This document shows positions 51,928-61,207 of a stretch of DNA of 64,000 bases, one piece after another. The DNA is from Streptomyces sp. NBC_00376. GTDB lineage: Bacteria; Actinomycetota; Actinomycetes; Streptomycetales; Streptomycetaceae. The DNA is taken from the NCBI RefSeq assembly GCF_036077095.1, contig NZ_CP107961.1, forward strand, positions 372,001 to 436,000, read 5' to 3'. Every line of letters starts with the position of its first letter. The stretch's first letter is position 1. The notes below the pieces were generated by a model, which saw only the letters and a list, made by a program, of their open reading frames with translations, made no database searches and was not told the DNA's origin. A program made the position numbers and the translations under genes.

Positions 51928-53303
51928 CACCTGACATAGATGTGACTGCCGACATGGACGTTCCGCCGACAGCTCCGGGGAGGCTGCCGCTCATCGGACA
52001 CGTCGTGCCCCTGCTCAAGGACCGTCTGGAGTTCGTCGAACGCCTGCGCACATACGGGCCGATCGTCCGTATGTCGGTCGGCCTCAAGAAGGTGACCGTG
52101 GTCAACTCCCATGAGCTGATCCACGAAATGCTCACCAGCAAGTCCGGCTCTTTCTCCAAGGGGCTGCTGGGCGAGAAGCTCAAGCTCTTCGGTCAGTCGG
52201 CCCTGCCGGTCGCGGAAGGCGAGCCCCACCTGCGTAGGCGCCGCCTGCTCCAGCCCGCCTTCCACCGCGAGCGGATCAGCGGGTACGTCGACACCATGCG
52301 GGAAACGGTGGAGCCGTCCATCACGGGCTGGCGTGAGGGGGAACTGCTGGACCTGAAAACCGTAATGGGGCTCATGGCCCAGGACGTCGCCATGTCAGTG
52401 CTGTGCTCCTTCCGCGCGGAGCAGGAACGAGCGCGCGCGATCCTCGACGCCGTCGACACGGTCTTCACGGCCGCCATCTGGCGCACCATGGTGCCCGTGT
52501 CCTCGCTGGAACGGCTGCCCACCCGCAGCAACCGGCGGCTCAAGGCCGCCCGCAGCCTGCTGCGCAGCGAGGTGGCGGACATCATCGCGGAGCGCCGGGC
52601 GGCCCCTGACGCCCACGATGACCTCGTGACACTGCTCCTGGAGGCCCGGGACGAAACCGGTGCGCCACTGCCCGACAACGAGATCCTGTCGGAGATCATC
52701 GGGCTGCTGGCCGCGGGCTCAGAGACGACGGGAGTCATGCTGGCCTGGCTGTTCCACGAGCTGGGCCGCGACCCCGAGCTGGAGCGCAGGCTGCACGAAG
52801 AGGTCGACTCCGTGGTCGGAGAGGGCCCGATCACCGCCGAGCACGTCCCCCGACTCGCCTTCACCCGCAGACTGGTCAGTGAGACCCTGCGCCTGCACCA
52901 CGCCGGCTGGCTGGTGACCCGGCAGGCCACCAAGCCCGTGTGCCTCGGGCAGGCCAGCTTGCCGGCGGGGGAGCAGGTGCTGTGGAGTCCCTACGCACTG
53001 CACCGGGACCCGGCCCTGTACCCCGACCCGCTGCGCTTCGACCCCGACCGCTGGCTGCCGGAGCGCCCCCAGCCGCCGAGAGGCGCCTTCATCCCCTTCG
53101 GGTCAGGAAAACGCATGTGCATCGGCGACGCGTTCGCCTGGACGGAGGCGATCGTCATCACGGCGTTCATCGCGTCCCGCTGGCGGCTGCGGCCCGTTCC
53201 GGGCGCCACCGTGGAGCCGGTCGGGCTGCTCACCGTGCATCCGTCGGACCCTCGTATGGTCGCCGAAACCAGGCAGCGGGCCGTCGCTGGGGCAGCCGCA
53301 TGA
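51924..53303 (+). CDS. cytochrome P450, complete motifs
   Basis: GTG at 51924 overlaps the cyclase stop (GTGA). The 459 residues have a full motif set: I-helix GLLAAGSETTGVM, K-helix SETLRLHHAGW with ExxR, and heme loop FIPFGSGKRMCIGDAFA. It is longer than most soluble actinobacterial P450s and resembles the CYP170/CYP183-like terpene oxidases in layout. It probably hydroxylates the cyclised diterpene; redox partners are not encoded here. Confidence 0.92.
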   Translation: MTPDIDVTADMDVPPTAPGRLPLIGHVVPLLKDRLEFVERLRTYGPIVRMSVGLKKVTVVNSHELIHEMLTSKSGSFSKGLLGEKLKLFGQSALPVAEGEPHLRRRRLLQPAFHRERISGYVDTMRETVEPSITGWREGELLDLKTVMGLMAQDVAMSVLCSFRAEQERARAILDAVDTVFTAAIWRTMVPVSSLERLPTRSNRRLKAARSLLRSEVADIIAERRAAPDAHDDLVTLLLEARDETGAPLPDNEILSEIIGLLAAGSETTGVMLAWLFHELGRDPELERRLHEEVDSVVGEGPITAEHVPRLAFTRRLVSETLRLHHAGWLVTRQATKPVCLGQASLPAGEQVLWSPYALHRDPALYPDPLRFDPDRWLPERPQPPRGAFIPFGSGKRMCIGDAFAWTEAIVITAFIASRWRLRPVPGATVEPVGLLTVHPSDPRMVAETRQRAVAGAAA

Positions 53304-54265
53304 GCCACACCCGCAGCCCGGACGCGCGCACCCTGCCGATGCCCGACCTCCGAGGCTCTTTCCCCGGCCCCTTCGCCACCAGCCCGTATGCCGACGCCAT
53401 CGAGGAGCAGACCGCCCACTGGCTAGGCACCTTCCCCTTGGTCGGTTCACCCGGCGAGGCGAAGGCCCTCTGCAACATCACGGCCCAGGGGGTGGCTCGT
53501 CTCCTGCCCACGGCGGACCGGGACGGCGTGTTCCTCTGCGCCGATCTCTTTCTGTGGCTCACCGCGTTCGACGACGTACACGGCGAGGCCGAAGGAGGCC
53601 GTGACACAGCCCGTCTGGTCCGCCGCATCAGTCACTGTGTCCACGTGCTGGCCGGTCACGACGAGCCGGCGGTCGATGACGACGCCGGCATCGCCGCCCT
53701 GCGGGAGCTCCTGCACCGGTTCCGGGAACGAGCCACGCCCACGCAGTATCTACGGCTCACCGCGCACCTGCGGGACAACCTCTTCGGCATCCTCTGGGAG
53801 GCCCATCACCTCGACAGGCCCGACAAGGTCACCCTGAGCGACTATTACGCGATGCGCCCGCACACGGTCTTCGTCCGAACCGTCATGACGACCGCGGAAG
53901 TCGTGCTCGGATACGAACTCACCGAGGATCAGCGAGCCTCGGCAGCAGTGCGGGAACTGGAGAAGGCCGTTGCCCACCTTGCCGGGTGGATCAACGACCT
54001 TGCCTCGTACGTGAAGGAGACGGATCACGGTGGCCAGACTCCTCTGAGCCTGCCGACACTGCTGATCCGACACCGCGAGTGCGACCTCGAAGGGGCGTTC
54101 CGCCTGGCCTCCCGCATGTGCGAAGACCAAGCCTCCACCGCACGCCTTCGACTCACCGAACTCGCCGCTACCGGCGAGAACGCACTCGCTGATCACGCTC
54201 ACGCCATGGAAGCCGTCGCAGCCTCCTACGTGTGGCACATAGGGCACGCCCGCTACCAGCGTTAG
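53300..54265 (+). CDS. class I terpene cyclase
   Basis: ATG at 53300 overlaps the P450 stop (ATGA). The 321-residue all-helical protein has the first metal motif DDVHGE (91-96, DDxxxE), the NSE triad NDLASYVKE (232-240, N-S-E in place) and the C-terminal RY pair (318-319). It lacks a fused class II domain, so it would ionise the diphosphate made by the upstream DxDD enzyme and give a tricyclic or tetracyclic hydrocarbon. It is the last gene of the operon; decayed mobile DNA follows. Confidence 0.92.
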   Translation: MSHTRSPDARTLPMPDLRGSFPGPFATSPYADAIEEQTAHWLGTFPLVGSPGEAKALCNITAQGVARLLPTADRDGVFLCADLFLWLTAFDDVHGEAEGGRDTARLVRRISHCVHVLAGHDEPAVDDDAGIAALRELLHRFRERATPTQYLRLTAHLRDNLFGILWEAHHLDRPDKVTLSDYYAMRPHTVFVRTVMTTAEVVLGYELTEDQRASAAVRELEKAVAHLAGWINDLASYVKETDHGGQTPLSLPTLLIRHRECDLEGAFRLASRMCEDQASTARLRLTELAATGENALADHAHAMEAVAASYVWHIGHARYQR

Positions 54266-54446
54266 CCACGCCACCGCGCGTCACCCTTCGTTTCGCCATG
54301 GTCCGCACCGTACTGAGCGCCGGTCGGTCCAGCCGGGACTCCGCGAGAACCCGGTTGTCCCGGCCGGCGAGCACGACGGCCGCGCGGTTCATCGTGGCCG
54401 GGCTGACGCCGGGCCGTGCCCCCCCCAGATCTTGAACACGGGTCAT
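54264..54446 (-). pseudogene. transposase N-terminal remnant (IS630-like HTH)
   Basis: The minus strand reads NRAAVVLAGRDNRVLAESRL then DRPALSTVRTM, resembling the helix-turn-helix start of IS630-type transposases (RAxxLLxxGxxNxxIAxxLxxxxxTVxxWR). The catalytic domain is absent. It abuts the class I cyclase stop at 54265. Confidence 0.4.
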
Positions 54447-54570
54447 GCGGCTTCGGTGAAAGCCCTGCTGCAGTACTGGGCCCCGTGATCGCTGTGGAAA
54501 TGGCACCGGTGAGATTGCCGTGGATCCGTTCGGCCGCATGCAGGGCGTCGATGGCGAGGTCGGCCCGCAT
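54443..54570 (-). pseudogene. IS3-family transposase (integrase core) fragment
   Basis: The minus strand reads MRADLAIDALHAAERIHGNL and, after a frameshift near 54499, FHSDHGAQYCSRAFTEAA. These are adjacent pieces of the IS3 OrfB rve domain, including the second catalytic Asp in SDHG. The rest of the element is missing. 54571-54988 shows no further gene. Confidence 0.7.
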
Positions 54571-54988
54571 GCGGTCGGCTTCGACTTCCCCTCACCAGCA
54601 AGTTGGGTACTGCGTTCGACGCCTGAGGCCCCATTTGGCGACGTGTCGTTGTTTTTGTGCCAGCAGCTCGCAAGGCGGCACTATCCGTACGCCCTCCCGG
54701 ACTTGCAGTGCGTGCACTCATGCGTGCGATTCCTTGGGCGCTGCCGGCTCGGAGAATTCACTACCGGATCACCGCTGCTTGCTGGATCGCGCGGGAGCCC
54801 GAGCCCGAGCCCGCGTAGCGCGTGCAACGCAGGCTTCCCTCGCCGAAATCGGTTCTGTTCACCAGAACAGTACCGACAGCAGATGTTCACCGCTTCGGGA
54901 GGCACTGCGCGTGGAGATTGTTCGATTCGCTGAGGGATTCGCATCTCAGAGGGCGCTTCTGACCGTCCGAGATCCCGGGTTCGGCTTT

Positions 54989-55747
54989 TCAACTGGCCAC
55001 GAGGACCTCCACGCCGAGTGTCTTGAGCTGCTCGACGACTGTGTCGTGGGGATCGGCGTCGGTGATCAGCCCGGTGATCTTCTCCCACGACAGGACGCGG
55101 TACGGCGAGGCCGTCCCGATCTTCTCGGAGGAGGCGAGGATGTAGGTGTCCGCGGCCCGTGCGGACAGGGCGCGTTTCATTGCCGCCTCGTCGGCGTCTG
55201 CGGTGGTCAGTCCGGCCTCGGGGTGGACGCCGGTAACGCCGAGCAGGCAGAGTTCGGCGGAGACGTTCTGCGCGGCCTCGACTGCGGCGGCGCCGCAGGT
55301 GACCGCCGAGTGCTTGAAGACGCGCCCTCCGAGAAGGAAGAGCTCGGCCCGTGGGTGGTTGATCAGAGCGGTGGCGATCGTCGGGCTGTGGGTGATCACG
55401 GTGCAGGCGAGCTCCTTCGGGAGCGCCCGAGCCACGGCGAGGGCGGTGGTGCCGCCATCAAGGATCACCGAGCTGCCGGGCCGCACCAGTGCGGCGGCCA
55501 CTGAGGCAACCTTCTGTTTGCCGTCCCGGGTCACCGTCTGCCGGGCGTCGTAATCCACCACTGCGGGAGACGCGGGCAGCGCGCCGCCGTACACCCTCTG
55601 GCACAGCCCCTCTGCGGCGAGGTCCCGCAGGTCGCGCCGCACGCTGTCCTCGGAGATGCCCAGGTCGGCGGCGACATCCTTGGCCACGATCTTTCCCGTG
55701 CGGGCGAGCAGATCGAGCAGGTACTCACGTCGTTCAGCGGCCAGCAT
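54989..55747 (-). CDS. DeoR-family transcriptional regulator
   Basis: The start is placed at ATG 55747 because GGAAGGA precedes it; the open frame extends to 55771. The 252 residues have the DeoR winged helix (AKDVAADLGISEDSVRRDLR, then AAEGLCQRVYGGAL) and the sugar-phosphate-sensing domain (VILDGGTTALAVARAL, ITHSPTIATALINH, GGRVFKHSAVTCG). It is divergent from the NUDIX gene and is expected to repress it, with a nucleoside- or sugar-phosphate as inducer. Confidence 0.9.
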   Translation of the reverse strand: MLAAERREYLLDLLARTGKIVAKDVAADLGISEDSVRRDLRDLAAEGLCQRVYGGALPASPAVVDYDARQTVTRDGKQKVASVAAALVRPGSSVILDGGTTALAVARALPKELACTVITHSPTIATALINHPRAELFLLGGRVFKHSAVTCGAAAVEAAQNVSAELCLLGVTGVHPEAGLTTADADEAAMKRALSARAADTYILASSEKIGTASPYRVLSWEKITGLITDADPHDTVVEQLKTLGVEVLVAS

Positions 55748-55794
55748 TCGCGTTCCTTCCTGTTCTTGCACGATTTTGCATGTATCTTAGTGTC

Positions 55795-55875
55795 ATGATC
55801 GACAAGACCCTGCTCATCCTGATCGCCGGCCCGTACCGTTCCGGCACCGACGGCAACCCGCAGGAGACAGTGTGA
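55795..55875 (+). pseudogene. 26-residue leader ORF, truncated DUF4406-like start
   Basis: ATG at 55795 opens MIDKTLLILIAGPYRSGTDG and stops at 55873-55875, overlapping the GTG of the NUDIX gene (GTGA). LLILIAGPYRSGT is the conserved N-terminus of DUF4406/nucleoside-deoxyribosyltransferase-like proteins, so the rest of such a gene seems deleted in frame with its natural overlap. TATCTT at 55783-55788 could be a -10, which would make the mRNA leaderless. Confidence 0.5.
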
Positions 55876-56546
55876 CGAGCCGCCCGGGTGTCGACACCCC
55901 CGATCACCGCGGGCGCACCGGTCTCCACCTCGCCGGACGCGACCTCGACCGCAACCCCGACGTCCGGATACGCGACGTCGAACTCACTTCCCAGGGCTGG
56001 CACGTCCTTCGCCGCACCACCTTCGACTACCGGCGCCGCGACGGACGGTGGGAGACCCAGCAGCGTGAGACCTACGACCGCGGCAACGGTGCCGTCGTCC
56101 TGCCCTACGACACCGAACACGGCTGTGTCCTGCTCACCCGTCAGTTCCGCTACCCGGCCTACGCGAACGGCCACCCCGACGGCATGCTCATCGAGGCGGC
56201 GGCCGGACTGCTCGACGCGGAAGACCCGCACACCGCGATCCGCCGCGAGAGCGCCGAGGAACTCGGCCTCAGACTCGGCCCGCTCACCCACGTGCTTGAC
56301 GCCTACATGAGTCCAGGCTCCGTCACCGAGCGCCTCCATTTCTTCGCCGCCCCCTACTCCGCGGCCGACCGGGTCGGCACAGGTGGAGGACTCGAGGAAG
56401 AGGGGGAGGACATCGAGGTCCTCGAGCTTCCCTTCGCCGAGGCCCTCGCCATGACCCGCGACGGACGCATCACCGACGGCAAGACCGTCCTGCTCCTGCA
56501 ATGGGCAGCCCTGTACGGGCCCTTCACCCAACAGCAGAACGCCTGA
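55872..56546 (+). CDS. NUDIX hydrolase (GDP-mannose/ADP-ribose pyrophosphatase type)
   Basis: GTG at 55872 is coupled to the short upstream ORF. The 224 residues contain the Nudix box in variant form: GMLIEAAAGLLDAEDPHTAI followed by RRESAEELG, i.e. a G-x5-E-x7-REx2EExG arrangement. The upstream segment AVVLPYDTEHGCVLLTRQFR resembles NudK/ADP-ribose pyrophosphatases. It would cleave a nucleoside-diphosphate sugar. Regulation by the divergent DeoR fits a sugar-nucleotide salvage role. Confidence 0.85.
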   Translation: MTSRPGVDTPDHRGRTGLHLAGRDLDRNPDVRIRDVELTSQGWHVLRRTTFDYRRRDGRWETQQRETYDRGNGAVVLPYDTEHGCVLLTRQFRYPAYANGHPDGMLIEAAAGLLDAEDPHTAIRRESAEELGLRLGPLTHVLDAYMSPGSVTERLHFFAAPYSAADRVGTGGGLEEEGEDIEVLELPFAEALAMTRDGRITDGKTVLLLQWAALYGPFTQQQNA

Positions 56547-56739
56547 AGGACCGCCTTCGTCGGATACGCCCAGGAAGGCAGAGCGTTCGATTCTCGGGAC
56601 GGCTCGGGTGCCACCCAAGGTGGTGAACATCCGCTGTCCGTTCTGGGGGTTCTGGTCCACTTCTTGTGGTGCGTTCACGCTCGGTGATGTGGCTGAGACT
56701 GCGTCGGTTCGGTTGACGCCGAGATCTATGCTCGGACGC

Positions 56740-57371
56740 GTGATCGAGACTGAGCGGTTGCTCCTGCGACCTCTTCGTCGAACTTCATGCTGACCCGCAG
56801 GTCAACCGCTTCGTAGGAGCCTTCTCGCGGCGACAAGCGCTGGAACGACTCACTGGGATCGAGCGGCAGTGGGATGAACGAGGTCATGGTCTGTGCGCCA
56901 TTGAGTTCACGTCGAGCGGCGCATTCGTCGGTCGAAGCGGTCTGCAGTACTGGGAACAGTTCGATGAAGTGGAACTGGGGTTGGACCCTCCGAGCGGATC
57001 ACTGGGGGCACGGGTATGCGACCGAGGCCGCTCAAGCGTGCCTGGACTGGGGTTTTGCCACACTTGATAACGACTACTTCACGGCTCTCATGCGGCCGGG
57101 CAACGAGGCGTCGGTGAAGGTGGCCGAGCGTCTGGGGTTCTCGCCGCGTCGCGAGCTGCAGGGCAGCCCAGTCACGGTGTATGCCCTGGAACTGCGGCCC
57201 GGGCAGGGAGGAACCACTGCTCGAATCCCACGGAGTCGGCCCCGGCCCGCAGCGGATCACGTACTACCACCTGCTGTGGGACCTGACGGGCCGACGCCGC
57301 ACACCGTCAGTTCCCGGCAGGCGCGTCACGCTGCTCGTACGTCCACACCGCCAGCTGCGTGCGCGACGTGA
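56740..57371 (+). pseudogene. GNAT acetyltransferase with two frameshifts
   Basis: GTG at 56740 reads VIETERLLLRPL, the standard RimJ-type start. The frame then shifts near 56775 to LHADPQVNRFVGAFSRRQAL and RSGLQYWEQFDEVELG, and shifts again near 56980 to WTLRADHWGHGYATEAAQAC and MRPGNEASVKVAERLGF. Joined, the pieces make a normal GNAT of about 165 residues. The last frame runs into the 3' end of the LuxR-type gene. Confidence 0.75.
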
Positions 57372-59613
57372 GCCCCAGCTTGCCGAGGATGCGCTCGACA
57401 TGGTTCTCCGCGGTGCGCTGTGCGATCGTCAGCCGCACCGCGATGTCCTTGTTCGTGAGTCCCGCGGCGACCAGCTCCGCGACCTGGCTCTCACGCCGCG
57501 TCAGCCCCGGCGTCCCGGCCGGGGCGTCCAGTACGTATGCCATCGCGTCGTCCACCGTCGCCCGTGCCCCGCGCCGGAACTCCCGCTCGAAGACCGCCCC
57601 GGACAACGCCTCTCGCACCCCCGCCTCGAAGCGCAGATGCTGCCCGCGCATGAACGGCGCCGAGCCGAGCCGCCCGCCCAGCGCCCCCCACAACAGGTGC
57701 AGCACACCGAGCAGCCGGGCCGCGCGCCGCGGCGCGTCCCGCGTGCTCCACGCGATCACCTCCACGCACATGGCAACGTCCCACCAGTCCTCGAACGGCC
57801 GCAGCAGGCCGATGGCCGCCCGGGCGTGCCCGATCGCTTCCCCGGGCACGTCCGCGCGCCGCGCCAGCAGGGCACGGGCGAGCAGCGCCATCCCGTGCAG
57901 CCACGACTCGCCCCGCGCCCGGGCGGCGTCCTCGACCTCACCGCACGCCTCGGCGGCCTTCACGACGTCACCCCCGTAGGCGTGCGCGATGGCGAACTTG
58001 ACCCGGCACTCGAGCGCCGCGTCGAGACACTCCTGCACACGGAACTCGGTGCACGCCCGCGAGAACAGCCCGGCGGCGCCCGCGAAGTCCTCGCGCCAGA
58101 CGGCGAGGATCCCGTGGTGATGCCACACCCACGCCGACTCCTGCCGATGACCGCCGAGCCGTGCCGCCTTCTCGCACGCGGCGAGGGCGCTTTGCACCTC
58201 GGTGTCCGGGGCACCCTGCAGAATGCCCAGATACGTGTCGGTGACCAGCGCCCGGATCCGCAGGTCCGTGTCCGGGCCGCCGTGCGCCCGGTCGGCGGCG
58301 AGCAGCAGCGACAGCCAGCGGCGCCCCTCGGACAGCAGCCCCGCCGTGAGCCAGTAGTGCCGGGGCGACACGGCCAGCGCCAGACCGGCCCGCGCCTGCC
58401 CGGGCCGTTCCAGACAGAACTCCAGGGCCGCGCGCAGGTTCGGACGGTCCAGCCGCAGCCGCGTGAACCAGTCGACCTGCCGGGCCCCGAACCACTCCTG
58501 CCCGGCCCACGCGGTCAGCTCCGCGTAGTGGTCCCGGTGGCGGGCGCGGAGCGCGTCGAGAGAGCCCGACGCGACCAGCCGCTCGTGCCCGTACTCCCGT
58601 ACCGTCTCCAGCATGTGATAGAGCGAACGTCCGTTCTCCTGGCGGCAGTTGATGATCGACCTGGCCACCAGGGCGTCGAGCGTGTCGAGCAGCGCGGCCG
58701 CCGGCAGCTCGGCGTCCGCGCAGACTCGCTCAAGCCCGTCGAGGTCGAAACCGCCCCGGAACACGCAGGCCCGCGCCCACAGCAGCCGCTCGCGCTCCGT
58801 GCACAGCTCATGGCTCCAGTCGATCAGCGCGCGCAGGGTGCGCTGCCGGTCCGCGGCGACGCGGCTGCCCCCGGTCAGCAGCGCGAACCGGTCCGTGAGC
58901 CGCTCCAGGATCTCCCGCGGCGTCAGGCTCCGGACGCGCGCGGCGGCCAGCTCGATCGCGAAGGGCAGCCCGTCCAGACGACGCACCAGCTCGGCGACGG
59001 CGGCGGCTTCGGACTCCGTCACCGTGAAACCGGGCCGCACGGCGGCGGCCCGCTCGGCGAACAGCGCGACCGCCGGATTGCCGCTCAGAGCACGCACCCG
59101 GCGCCCCGCGCCCGCGACGTCACCCGACTCCGGCACGGGCAGCGGCTCCACCGGAAAGACCTGCTCGCCCGCGATCCCGAGTGGCTGCCGGCTCGTCGCC
59201 AGCACATGCAGCCCGGGGGCGGAACGCAGCAGCGTGTCGGCGAGCCGGGCGCAGGCGTCGACCAGATGCTCGCAGTTGTCCAGGACGAGCAGGACACGCC
59301 GCTCGCCCAGCCGGGCCACCAGCGCGGCCGTCGCATCTGCACCCGGGCGCCCCGGACGGGCCACGTCGAGGTCGCCCAGGACACTCGTCGCGAGCAGCTC
59401 GGGATCCCGCAGATCGGCCAGCTCGGCAACGTGCACCCCGTCGGGGAACGATCCCGCCACGTCCGAGGCCACCCGCAGCGCCAGCCGCGTCTTGCCCACA
59501 CCACCGACCCCGGTGAGCGTCACCAGGCGGGCACCGGACAGCAGTCCCGCGATTCGTGCCGTCTCCGCCCGCCGCCCGACCAGCGACGTCAACGCGCCTG
59601 CCCCCGTCCCCAT
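57307..59613 (-). CDS. LuxR-family regulator with NB-ARC-like ATPase and TPR region
   Basis: The protein has 768 residues. Residues 1-270 form a STAND/AAA ATPase with Walker A GVGGVGKTR (35-43), Walker B-like RRVLLVLDNCEHL, and LHVLATSRQPLGIAGEQVF, which is typical of this group. The middle 300 residues are helical TPR-like repeats. The C-terminus is a LuxR helix-turn-helix (LTRRESQVAELVAAGLTNKD, then TAENHVERILGKLGL). Such large ATP-dependent activators often control specialised metabolism, but here no biosynthetic genes are adjacent. Confidence 0.9.
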   Translation of the reverse strand: MGTGAGALTSLVGRRAETARIAGLLSGARLVTLTGVGGVGKTRLALRVASDVAGSFPDGVHVAELADLRDPELLATSVLGDLDVARPGRPGADATAALVARLGERRVLLVLDNCEHLVDACARLADTLLRSAPGLHVLATSRQPLGIAGEQVFPVEPLPVPESGDVAGAGRRVRALSGNPAVALFAERAAAVRPGFTVTESEAAAVAELVRRLDGLPFAIELAAARVRSLTPREILERLTDRFALLTGGSRVAADRQRTLRALIDWSHELCTERERLLWARACVFRGGFDLDGLERVCADAELPAAALLDTLDALVARSIINCRQENGRSLYHMLETVREYGHERLVASGSLDALRARHRDHYAELTAWAGQEWFGARQVDWFTRLRLDRPNLRAALEFCLERPGQARAGLALAVSPRHYWLTAGLLSEGRRWLSLLLAADRAHGGPDTDLRIRALVTDTYLGILQGAPDTEVQSALAACEKAARLGGHRQESAWVWHHHGILAVWREDFAGAAGLFSRACTEFRVQECLDAALECRVKFAIAHAYGGDVVKAAEACGEVEDAARARGESWLHGMALLARALLARRADVPGEAIGHARAAIGLLRPFEDWWDVAMCVEVIAWSTRDAPRRAARLLGVLHLLWGALGGRLGSAPFMRGQHLRFEAGVREALSGAVFEREFRRGARATVDDAMAYVLDAPAGTPGLTRRESQVAELVAAGLTNKDIAVRLTIAQRTAENHVERILGKLGLTSRTQLAVWTYEQRDAPAGN

Positions 59614-59720
59614 GGGCGGCCATCTTACGGACGTACGACGACCGGGAACTGTCGATCAGCGGGCACAATTGAGTAGTTCTCCCGTATCCCCGCACGCACA
59701 CCGGTCCGACACTCGACGGC

Positions 59721-60662
59721 GTGGAACCGGACGATCATGCGAGGTGTGTGTTGACGGCAGACGCGGCGACGGGGCGCGGCGAACAGCCTGGGCGGCTGGG
59801 GGAGCGCGTGTGGACCTACCAGGGAGCGATGCCCAGGCGACCCCTGACCGTGTTCTTCCCGCTCGTCATCGTGTTCATCGTGATGTGCACCATCGCCCAC
59901 GACCACTACGACGAGAGCTCCTTCCGCCTCGCCCTCTGGGCGATCCCCATGGTGGCCGCCGTGTGCGCCGCGCTCAGCGTCCGGCACACCCGGATCAGGC
60001 TCCACGAGCACGAGCACGGCTTCGAGTTCCGCCGCCCCGGACGCCGCACACTGCGCCGCACCTGGGACGAGATCGCCTCCGTCAAGTCGACCAGGGTGTC
60101 CGTCCGCATCAACTTCAGCCACTCCCACGACGTGTTCAAGACCGTGCTCCGCCCGTACGAGGGCGGCCCGATCCGCCTCAGAGACCTGGACTACATCAAG
60201 GTCCGCCAGGAATCCGGCTTCTGGCGCCTGGCCACCATGGCCCCTGTCGGCAACGCCCAGTCGTTCACCACGCACGCCTCCCGGGGCGTGGCCGAAGCCG
60301 TCGCGGCGCGGCACCTGGAAGAACTGGCCGCGGGCGGCGCACTCCGCTGGGGCGCCCTGACGTTCACCCGCGAGGGCCTGACGCTCAAGCCCTTCCCCGG
60401 CCTGCTGGACTGGTCCCGCATCACCTACATATCCGGAAGCCCGGACAACGGCGTCCGCCTCGACGTACGCGGCCTGGCCGGACACGTCGGCAGCCCGGCC
60501 CTGAAGCCCCGCGCCACCAAGGCCGGCTACAGCACCGAAGGCGACCTCCTGGACGTCTTCATGCCCGTCCGCCGCCCCGGATCGGACTACGCGGCACTGG
60601 GCATCGTCCTCGCCCACGGCGCCACCCTGACCGACCGGCAGCACCAGAACCCCGACCGGTGA
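59721..60662 (+). CDS. membrane protein, possibly DUF6585-like
   Basis: The open frame starts at GTG 59721; TTG 59751, preceded by GCGAGG, is another possible start. Two membrane helices (VFFPLVIVFIVMCTIAHDHY, ALWAIPMVAAVCAALSV) are followed by a cytoplasmic beta-rich region: RIRLHEHEHGFEFRRPGRR, then WDEIASVKSTRVSVRIN and LDWSRITYISGSPDN. This resembles DUF6585-type proteins (tentative). Role unknown. It is divergent from the LuxR gene. Confidence 0.6.
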   Translation: MEPDDHARCVLTADAATGRGEQPGRLGERVWTYQGAMPRRPLTVFFPLVIVFIVMCTIAHDHYDESSFRLALWAIPMVAAVCAALSVRHTRIRLHEHEHGFEFRRPGRRTLRRTWDEIASVKSTRVSVRINFSHSHDVFKTVLRPYEGGPIRLRDLDYIKVRQESGFWRLATMAPVGNAQSFTTHASRGVAEAVAARHLEELAAGGALRWGALTFTREGLTLKPFPGLLDWSRITYISGSPDNGVRLDVRGLAGHVGSPALKPRATKAGYSTEGDLLDVFMPVRRPGSDYAALGIVLAHGATLTDRQHQNPDR

Positions 60663-60844
60663 CCGGGCCGGAGGAGAACGGGCTTCCCGGCCCCGGCCCG
60701 GTGACCAGCCGGCACCCGGTGGACCATCGGAGACGATGGGGGAACGCGGGCTGCGCACTGCACCAGCCGGCCCTGGCACCGCGTCACCTCCCTCCACATC
60801 GAGGGCGACGCCGTGAACGCCCTGATCACCCGCCTCGGCAACGG

Positions 60845-61207
60845 CTACGCCTGAGCTCCAGGGCAGGGCCAGGCCAGCGGTGACGGCTGCGAGGTCGCGT
60901 TCGAGGCCGATGACGGTTGCCTGAGCAGGCCGTTGAGCTGGGCGAACACGCCTTCTTGCTGCCACTTCGCGAAGTACCCGTAGACCGTGTTCCAGGGCGG
61001 GAAGTCGTGCGGAAGGCAGCGCCACTGCACGCCGGTGCGGTCCACGTACAAGATCGCGTCCATGATGTCGCGCAGGTCGTGCTCGGGTGGCCGGCCGAAG
61101 TCCAGGGCCCTGCCCCGGCGTTCGAACCGCCAGGCGGCAAGAGCCGGCTCGATCAGCTCCCAGCGGGCATCGGACAGATCACTCGGGTACGGACGTCGCG
61201 CAGACAT
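60845..61207 (-). pseudogene. IS5-family transposase, N-terminal part only
   Basis: ATG at 61207 starts PYPSDLSDARWELIEPALAA and contains DFGRPPEHDLRDIMDAILYV and WRCLPHDFPPWNTVYGYFAK, the DUF4096 N-terminal domain of IS5-group transposases. After LNGLLRQ the sequence no longer matches and the DDE domain is missing. The preceding 60663-60844 holds only a short plus-strand tail (VTSLHIEGDAVNALITRLGN) of unknown origin. Confidence 0.75.

Noticed and set aside
57181..59676. 831-codon plus-strand frame opposite the LuxR-type gene
   Set aside because: Arg/Pro/Gln-rich shadow without a domain; the minus frame has Walker and helix-turn-helix motifs.
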